15,966 bases of DNA from JBMFLE01 sp049971355 (GTDB lineage: Bacteria > Patescibacteriota > Patescibacteriia > UBA2591 > UBA4787), in assembly GCA_049971355.1 (NCBI GenBank), contig JBMFLE010000014.1, forward strand, positions 1-15,966, given 5' to 3'. Under the pieces are notes generated by a model that was given only the letters and a program-made list of their open reading frames with translations, searched no databases and had not been told where the DNA came from. The position numbers were made by a program, and so were the translations under genes. The first letter of the stretch is position 1. The number at the start of each line of letters is the position of its first letter. Shown in pieces: positions 15,690 through 15,966 of this stretch.

Positions 15690-15706
15690 GCTCGGCTTCG
15701 CCGAGC
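15690..15706. repeat. Perfect hairpin 4
   Basis: GCTCGGC-TTC-GCCGAGC, a perfect 7-bp stem with a 3-nt loop, also inside the 49-bp insertion of repeat copy B and 4 bp from palindrome 3. Confidence 0.8.
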
Positions 15707-15734
15707 CTGGCGGCAAATTCTTTTATAATTGCTA

Positions 15735-15966
15735 TCATTTATTTTCACTTTTTAAATATGGTTTAATTGCTTCAAGCATAGGTCTTTCAGTGCCATCACT
15801 TCGAATCAGACCCCAATTGGCGCTTCCGCCCAATCCTCTATAGTCTTTCGGCATACGTTCATCGCTCCAGCAATACCAAGTGACAGGCAAATTATTTTCT
15901 TTGGCTTGAGTATATAAAAATTTTGCCAGTCTTGCTTGTTCTTCTTCAGAAAGTTCGATGGCTGGC
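15735..15966 (-). CDS. Glycoside hydrolase, C-terminal fragment (5' end outside window)
   Basis: A frame open from the right edge to a TGA at 15735-15737 encodes the last 76 residues of a larger protein; no start is in the window. It reads AIELSEEEQARLAKFLYTQA, then NNLPVTWYCWSDERMPKDYR, then GLGGSANWGLIRSDGTERP and LEAIKPYL. A late beta-strand with aromatic residues and Asp, then a GSANWGL loop, a DGT and a Pro followed by a helix, is what the C-terminal end of a (beta/alpha)8 glycoside hydrolase looks like (GH5 cellulase-like or a related clan A family). Composition matches its neighbours. The exact family and substrate cannot be decided from this fragment. Repeat copy B begins just after its stop. 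Confidence 0.7.
   Translation of the reverse strand, partial: PAIELSEEEQARLAKFLYTQAKENNLPVTWYCWSDERMPKDYRGLGGSANWGLIRSDGTERPMLEAIKPYLKSENK

Larger units (their letters stand above)
15640..15727 (-). repeat. Dispersed intergenic repeat, copy B (long form with palindromic insertion)
   Basis: GGACGA (15640-15645), CAAGTTTTTCT (15649-15659) and the 19-bp GGCGGCAAATTCTTTTATA (15709-15727) match copy A at 14086-14124. Between the second and third blocks copy B has 49 bp (15660-15708) made almost entirely of two perfect palindromes, where copy A has 2 bp. Like copy A it sits just after the stop codon of a minus-strand gene. Confidence 0.7.
15423..15734. other. Non-coding, hairpin-rich GC-rich island
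   Basis: About 310 bp without a credible gene between the regulator remnant and the glycoside hydrolase stop. It is much richer in G+C than its surroundings and holds four strong inverted repeats (listed separately) plus copy B of the dispersed repeat. Open frames across it on both strands are low-complexity Pro/Gly/Arg translations of the C- and G-runs and look spurious. Confidence 0.7.

Noticed and set aside
15541..15843. Plus-strand open frame of 100 codons through the hairpin island
   Set aside because: It runs antisense through the glycoside hydrolase fragment, which has a clear protein signature, and its own product is low-complexity.
1..15966. tRNA, rRNA, CRISPR arrays, insertion sequences, att sites or riboswitches
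   Set aside because: I saw no cloverleaf, regularly spaced direct repeats, transposase or integrase coding, or long conserved leader; gaps between genes are mostly under 100 bp.

Overview
The window is an AT-rich piece (roughly one-third G+C by eye) of a compact bacterial chromosome, dominated by housekeeping genes. Several traits point to a Patescibacteria/CPR lineage, probably Parcubacteria-like: very short intergenic gaps, a threonyl-tRNA synthetase without its TGS domain, a dnaG-rpoD pair without rpsU, a DUF3048 lipoprotein, and single-pass membrane proteins of unknown function next to core genes. That placement is inference. TAA, TAG and TGA all serve as stops, so the genetic code is the standard bacterial one and UGA-recoded lineages are excluded.

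Layout. (1) 1-625: 3' part of prfA (RF1), convergent with and overlapping a minus-strand cluster. (2) 615-4384, minus strand: membrane protein of unknown function -> rodA (SEDS glycosyltransferase) -> rplY (bL25) -> DUF3048 lipoprotein. (3) 4385-4480: a divergent promoter region. (4) 4481-10931, plus strand: small membrane protein, dnaE (replicative polymerase alpha), membrane-anchored protein of unknown function, thrS. (5) 10932-11021: a strong bidirectional terminator between convergent thrS and rpoD. (6) 11022-14020, minus strand: dnaG -> rpoD. (7) 14021-15966, minus strand: a more accessory-looking end with an MFS transporter, the frameshifted remains of an Xre-type regulator just upstream of it, a GC-rich hairpin-filled intergenic island, and the C-terminal end of a glycoside hydrolase entering from the right edge.

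Functionally the window joins replication (dnaE, dnaG), transcription initiation (rpoD), translation (prfA, thrS, rplY) and cell-wall elongation (rodA). I see no clear undescribed defence, secretion or biosynthetic system. The most interesting non-coding signals are three: a dispersed intergenic repeat present twice, one copy carrying a 49-bp double-palindrome insertion; a general lack of Shine-Dalgarno sequences, with -10-like boxes placed so close to several ATGs that leaderless transcripts are likely; and a decayed regulator in front of the MFS gene.
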